Source of the DNA: Monosiga brevicollis MX1
Lineage: Eukaryota; Opisthokonta; Choanoflagellata; Craspedida; Salpingoecidae
NCBI RefSeq assembly: GCF_000002865.3
Contig: NW_001865051.1
Location: forward strand, 117,642 to 181,641
DNA: 64,000 nt
Direction: 5' to 3'
A program made the translations under genes and the position numbers. Of the stretch, positions 59,161 to 64,000 are shown piece after piece. Numbering within the stretch: position 1 is the stretch's first letter; every line of letters starts with the position of its first letter. The notes beneath the pieces are model-generated. The model saw only the letters and a program-made list of their open reading frames with translations. It had not been told where the DNA came from and searched no databases.

Positions 59161-59252
59161 TCTCATTTTTTCTTACATTCTGATCATCATCAACATCAGC
59201 AACAGCAACAAGGCGCAACAACCTAACACTAAGGTGCTGCTTCTGCGTCAAC

Positions 59253-59525
59253 ATGTCAGTTACGTGGAGGTGCCCGTGGGAGGGCTCAAACAAGGGCAAC
59301 GGGTGTCAATTCGCGGCGATCACAGGGCTCTGGGGTGGCACATCGGGGCTGAGATGCATCACGGCCTCGGACAAAAAGACGGGTGGAGCCAATCAGCGGC
59401 GATCGATGATCGTGTACATAATGGGCGAGCGATCGCCCCAACCAGCACAACTCTCGCCGGATATTCGTGTACGTTCAAGACGGCACAACAGGATATCAAT
59501 AGAAAACAACAAAAGTGACGTTTGA
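59253..59525 (+). CDS. Weak ORF downstream of a CT tract
   Basis: ATG at 59253 opens up to 90 codons (MSVTWRCPWEGSNKGNGC...) with a GTACGT donor-like site at about 59470 and no similarity that I recognise. Listed only because it sits about 90 bases after a CT tract of the kind that precedes many real genes here. Confidence 0.15.
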   Translation: MSVTWRCPWEGSNKGNGCQFAAITGLWGGTSGLRCITASDKKTGGANQRRSMIVYIMGERSPQPAQLSPDIRVRSRRHNRISIENNKSDV

Positions 59526-59569
59526 TTTCGGTGGTGCTGAAGCACGCAACCAAGCCTTCATCGAATGAT

Positions 59570-61926
59570 TTACTCCACAGAAATGGGAATGCTGAGGCGC
59601 GCCTCGTGATGTACTTCGACGGTCCAGGTGCCCGGAACAGCTACGCGCTCCCCACGGCTGTTCACGACGCTCAAGTCATGTGGGGTCACAGGAAACTACA
59701 TGCCAACCAATCCATGACAAGAGCATCTCGATGAGGTCGCTGGCTATTCAACACACGGTAAGCCCGGAAGTCAAGGCCGAGGAGGCCGTATTCCTCTGAC
59801 CTGAATGGAAGTCGTCTCGCCGGGCTTGAGAAACACGCGTTCGAATCCACACAGGCTTTTGATGGGGTTGCCATCAGCTCCAGGCGTGGTCGTTTTGATG
59901 AAAACCTAGGGGCACAACGGAGCCATCGCGCCATGAGTCTTAGCTCAAGCCCAGTGCGCCGGCGCCCACCTACTCACCTGCACAACATCAGCGCCAGCCA
60001 CCGTGCCGTTATTCTGTACAGTCACAGTAATGTAGTCCTCCGCGTCCACCTCATCCCTGATGAACGAGGTCTGCCCACGCGCTGCGACCCAAGCACGCAC
60101 GCGCTCTGCAGATACACGCAGGCTTGGCGTCGAGGTCTCATAGCTAAACGACGTGTAGGAAAGGCCAGTGCCATAGGCATAGACCGGCGTCCCCGTGTAA
60201 AAGCGATAAGTGCGACCTGGGTTGCCACTGGTCGCGTTGGGCCGCATGCCGTCGTCGAACATGGAGACTTGGTTCACGAGATCCGCAGGGTACAGCGTGT
60301 ACGGGAGACGGCCACCGGGGTTGTTGTCGCCAAACAGTGTCTCTGCCAAAGCCTGGCCACCGGCTTGGCCTGGATAACCGCACCACAAAATCGCACCCAC
60401 GTTGTCCAGGTCTTTGACGGGTGTCAAGTCCACGGCCCCGCCCGTCATAACCACGACCACGATTGGCGAGCTGGATGCGTTGGCCACTTGGGCCACCAGC
60501 TCTGCCTGCATACCGGGGAGGGCGATAATCTCGCGGTCGTGGCCTTCACTCTCCTGCGTCTGATCCAAGCCAATAACCATCACCACCGTGTCGGCGGCCT
60601 TTGCGGCGGTCACAGCGCTGGCAAACCCACCATCTGAAGCGCAGCCAACATCACACCCTAATTCCAGCGCCACGTTGCTCACGTATTGCTGCACGCCCTG
60701 TTGTGGGCTGATTAAGAAAGGTGCCTTGCCGTTGTAGTTGCCCTGCATGACACCAGTCGCATTCTAAAGCACGATGCACGCCAAATCCCAACGACCGCGA
60801 GGGGAAGAGCAAGTGGCAATAGCAAGTGGCAAGTGAGCCGGCGCGACAGTCGCCTATGAGTGTTGATCGAGACATGCACAAAGCCTATATAGTGTCCCAC
60901 ACGACATAGGCCGACACCGACCGCATTGGGGCCAATGAGAGCCAGTTGCTTGATGCTGCTGGCATCAAGGGGCAGTCGGCTGTCGCGATTCTCCAGGAGT
61001 GTCATGCCTTGGCGCGCTGCCTCGAGCGCCAGCTGTTGGTGCTCGGGTGTGTTGACGGCGTCTGTGGTGAGGTTCAAATAGGGTTGGTCCTCAGCAGGGT
61101 CAAACATGCCCAATCGAAACTGCACTCGGAACAGGTTGTAGAGCGCCTGATCGACAGTGGCATTGGTCACATCTCCGCTGTCAATGGCATCGGCCAGATG
61201 TTGGGACAAGAATGAGCCGCAGTCCACATCCATACCGGCCGACAGGACGCCGTTGACCGTCGCCCCGGTCGTGTTGTAGTATTTGTGATTTGAATACACA
61301 TCTTCCACGGCGCCGCAGTCCGAGGTGATGTAGCCATCAAATCCCCATGCTTCACGGGCCAGCGTGGTCATGATATCAGCATTGGCGCATGAGGGTACGC
61401 CATTGACCGCGTTGTAGGAGCACATCAGGCTCGATGCCCGACCGAACCGCACACAACTCTCAAAGGCTGGCAAGTAGGTGTCGGCAATGTCCTGATCGGT
61501 GGCAATGGCATTGAAATGGTGGCGATCCACGTTGTGCCAGTCCTCCAGGTTGTAATCGAAAAAGTGCTGTCGGGCGGCCAAGGTAAGGTGGTAAGATATC
61601 AGCCCCAAGGGGTTTCAGAACAGGCAGCAAGGAACAACAACGAGGAACCGGGGTTGATGGGTGGAATCCAATGGAGGAGGGATGAACTGGCTTTATAATG
61701 GCACGTGTAGACAACTTTGCAGGATGAGGCGTACCTTGCAGCACGAAGAGGCTTTGATGTATCGTGTATCCTCACCCTCTTGCATGCCCGGGACAAAGTT
61801 GGCCGCGTAGAGGCCAGTGGCATACGGGTCCTCACCCGGAGTTTCTTGGCCTCGACCCCACCGAGGATCGCGAATAATGTTAATGTTGGGGGCCCAGCTG
61901 ATGGGGTGAATGGCGGGCAGGGGAGT

Positions 61927-61957
<31 letters not shown>

Positions 61958-63590
61958 AAAAGGAAAAAGAGCAAAGGGTATTGTGATGTGAAAAAAAGAG
62001 AGAACAAGAAAGTTCACCGGAGGTGCCCGACGCATGAATGCAGCATGGCTCAGCAAATGAGCAACTGGGCAGGGATAGCTTACAAAGTGAGGCCAGCCTG
62101 ATTGACGTTGTTCATGGCACGCGCCTCGGTCGAGATGGTCATACCAATATGGTGCCAAAGCGTCTTGTTGAAAGAAGCACTGGTATGAATCACCTGCGCA
62201 TTGTGTGCAATGAGGTGGTGGGTGCGAACGTGAGCAAACCGTGTTCGAGCGGGCGCGTCCTAGCCGGGTGAGTTGGTTGAAAGTGGTCTGGTCTGTGCTA
62301 CCTGAGGGAAGGAGGTGGCAGCTTGGACTTTGCCCATAAAGGTCACACCGGGGCTGAAGCCAACGCCATGCAGCGCCTCTGACCACCACTGATACGCGGG
62401 GAGACCGGCGTCGGCTGCGGCGCCTGCGGTGTTGGCTGTAAGGGCCACCTTGTCCTGGATGGAGAGGCGGCTAATGACATCGCGAATGCGCGTGTCCAAG
62501 TCCAAGGAAGCATTGCAGAAAGGAAAGTTTTTGGCTGGCAGCTCATCGCACGGGCGAGGGCGGGGCGGTGCTAAGCATCGGCAGGCAGACCCGCGATATG
62601 GGTTTGGGTCAGTTTGCATGATGCGCCTCTCGCCTAGCCTTGGGATCAGCTTTGGGAATGGCGCAACCGACCTGCATCGATGCAGAGCGAGGTATCGGCA
62701 CCATTTTGAAGGAGCCCCTCAGAGGTGAATATCCATTTTTGAGCGGTGCTGCCAGTGCAAGTGTTGATCATAACCGTCTGGCCAACGGAGGCAGCTGTAG
62801 AACGATGTAAAAGTAAACATTTCCCTTGACATCAAGAGAATCGAGAGAGGATAAAAAAAAAAAAAAAAAACAAGACAAACTAAAACAGTCACGCGAGCGC
62901 TCGTACCATCAAAAGCCGGGGCAATGCAGAGGCCTGTGGAGCGCTCTGTGATGGTTTTGTTGCTGTTGACAAGCCATGCTTCGTTCTGTTTGTGCAAAAA
63001 TCCAAATTGGTCGTGCCAACACAGGGCCAGAAATGGGCCAGTGGACATGGCAGTAAGATGCGTATCTAAAAAGAAGAAGGAGAAAGCCAGGCCAGAGAGC
63101 CCAAGAAACGCTGCACCTGATGCGCCGGGTCCTTGTCACCGGGGTGGCACGGGCTGAAGGTATACAGTGCTGATCCAGCTGTGATTGGAGGGGAGGATGA
63201 CATGTGAGGGACGGGATCAAGGTCCGGGTCGCTTGGCAAGGCGCAGCCACTTGAGTGCTTACGGGCAGTGGCATAGCTGGGTACATCAACGCAGGCGCCA
63301 GTACTCTAAGGGATCCAGCCATGCACCACGATCAGGGGCTGCTTCGATGCACGCGGCGTGGGGCCACCATCAAGGCTATGAAGCGGCACAGCAAGGGATG
63401 AGCTGGCTTGCCCAGCCAGTGGCTGCAAGAGTCGTACGTTGAGGATGATTTCGTCGGCCGTGCCGCGTGCAAAGATCTGATTGGGATTTGAAGCATCACA
63501 CTTGTTCAAGCCCAACAGTGGGCCAGCATCTCCGTTGACGGAGAGGGCCAGCAAAGCCACGGCCCAAACCGTGCAGCCGCCCAGCTTCAT
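59570..63590 (-). CDS. Secreted ricin-lectin/GH3 glycosidase (beta-xylosidase-like)
   Basis: Model of 905 residues on the minus strand in twelve exons: 63438-63590, 63263-63305, 63117-63169, 62907-62985, 62672-62794, 62302-62633, 62084-62193, 61735-61897, 60922-61566, 59978-60763, 59801-59905 and 59570-59695; all phases close. [20 protein letters not shown] is a signal peptide. Residues about 28-150 form a ricin B-type beta-trefoil ([35 protein letters not shown]). The GH3 catalytic region follows: [55 protein letters not shown] and [16 protein letters not shown], with Asp at about residue 435 as nucleophile. The C-terminal sandwich ([36 protein letters not shown]) and a fibronectin III-like end ([20 protein letters not shown]) are present. 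It is closest to plant and fungal beta-xylosidases. Poly-T tracts (coding strand) occupy two introns. Probably digests environmental polysaccharide; substrate is inferred. Confidence 0.93.
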
Positions 63591-63812
63591 GGCACTGGTG
63601 CGTTTTCCTACGGCCCGAACCCGTTGTGAGATCTCACGATCGGCAGCATCATATCAACTTCTGGGCCTTGAAATCGAGCAAGGCTCCAAGATCGCGCACC
63701 CCCGCCGTCCCCTTCCTTCACACTCACCCACCGCCTGCCCGCCCCAGAAGCCATGCCCCTTCCAGTGGCCACCCAGTGACGACACCCTGCCATCATCATC
63801 CTCATCAAACTT

Positions 63813-63815
<3 letters not shown>

Positions 63816-63873
<58 letters not shown>
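63816..63873 (-). repeat. (GA)n microsatellite upstream of the GH3 gene
   Basis: Pure GA, 29 units, about 225 bases upstream of the GH3 ATG, reading CT in the direction of that gene. Confidence 0.97.
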
Positions 63874-63876
<3 letters not shown>

Positions 63877-63946
63877 TAAAACAAAAACACAGAGACAAAT
63901 CGCGTCCCCTTTTGAAACTTGGGACGTGGCGGGTGCTTTGACTGGC

Positions 63947-63949
<3 letters not shown>

Positions 63950-64000
<51 letters not shown>
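63950..64000. repeat. (GT)n microsatellite running off the window
   Basis: Pure GT to the last base of the window; its full length is unknown. Confidence 0.97.

Larger units (their letters stand above)
57691..59569. other. Region without a firm gene
   Basis: About 1.9 kb between COP1 and the 3' end of the GH3 gene. It includes two medium ORFs on opposite strands near 58382-58807 with no recognisable domain, a CT-rich repeat and a short ORF after it. Coding capacity is uncertain. Confidence 0.45.
63591..64000. other. Right edge: GA and GT microsatellites
   Basis: Upstream sequence of the GH3 gene ending in two dinucleotide repeats. No gene is seen. Confidence 0.7.

Overview
The window is nuclear DNA of a unicellular relative of animals, almost certainly a choanoflagellate and most likely Monosiga brevicollis. 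The evidence is a GC-rich, gene-dense sequence with many short spliceosomal introns (about 60-180 bases), a Src-family tyrosine kinase, a FYVE-SH2 tyrosine kinase, a PHACTR homologue, COP1, and a selenoprotein S whose C-terminus ends in an in-frame UGA. Species assignment is inference. There is no sign of bacterial operons, CRISPR arrays, transposons or rRNA/tRNA genes.

Layout, left to right: type II membrane prolyl 4-hydroxylase (+, 1576-3177); IFRD family (-, 3546-5767); XPNPEP3-type aminopeptidase (+, 6716-8884); Mpo1/DUF962 membrane protein (+, 9488-10677); FAM210-type mitochondrial protein (+, 11485-12409); ZCCHC17-type S1/zinc-knuckle protein (-, 12832-14318); secreted orphan (+, 14712-15725); 1881-residue Ser-rich EF-hand-like protein (+, 17608-24132); PHACTR homologue (-, 25038-26783); Src (+, 29944-32512); METTL26-type methyltransferase (+, 33295-34131); secreted twin beta-helix protein (-, 34270-38430); selenoprotein S (+, 38987-40082); mitochondrial dicarboxylate-type carrier (-, 40801-42440); EDF1/MBF1 (-, 43143-44186); PH-domain protein (+, 44997-45679); cap-methyltransferase/G-patch fusion (+, 46914-49871); FYVE-SH2-zinc ribbon-tyrosine kinase (+, 50755-54477); COP1 (-, 54789-57690); ricin-lectin/GH3 glycosidase (-, 59570-63590).

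Gene models were built by hand. Each spliced model keeps frame from ATG to stop with GT-AG introns, and phases were checked by exon length. Neighbours are functionally mixed, as usual for a eukaryote. Themes are tyrosine-kinase and phosphoinositide signalling, actin/PP1 regulation, RNA capping and nuclear RNA binding, mitochondrial function, and secreted carbohydrate-active proteins.

The most interesting points are: a UGA-encoded selenocysteine in selenoprotein S; a VP39-family cap 2'-O-methyltransferase joined to a CMTR1-like G-patch; a ricin lectin fused to a GH3 xylosidase-like enzyme; a FYVE-SH2 kinase with HGD and DFD in place of HRD and DFG; a repeated strand-biased (CT)n tract upstream of many start codons; and splice donors enriched for GTNCG over GTRAG.
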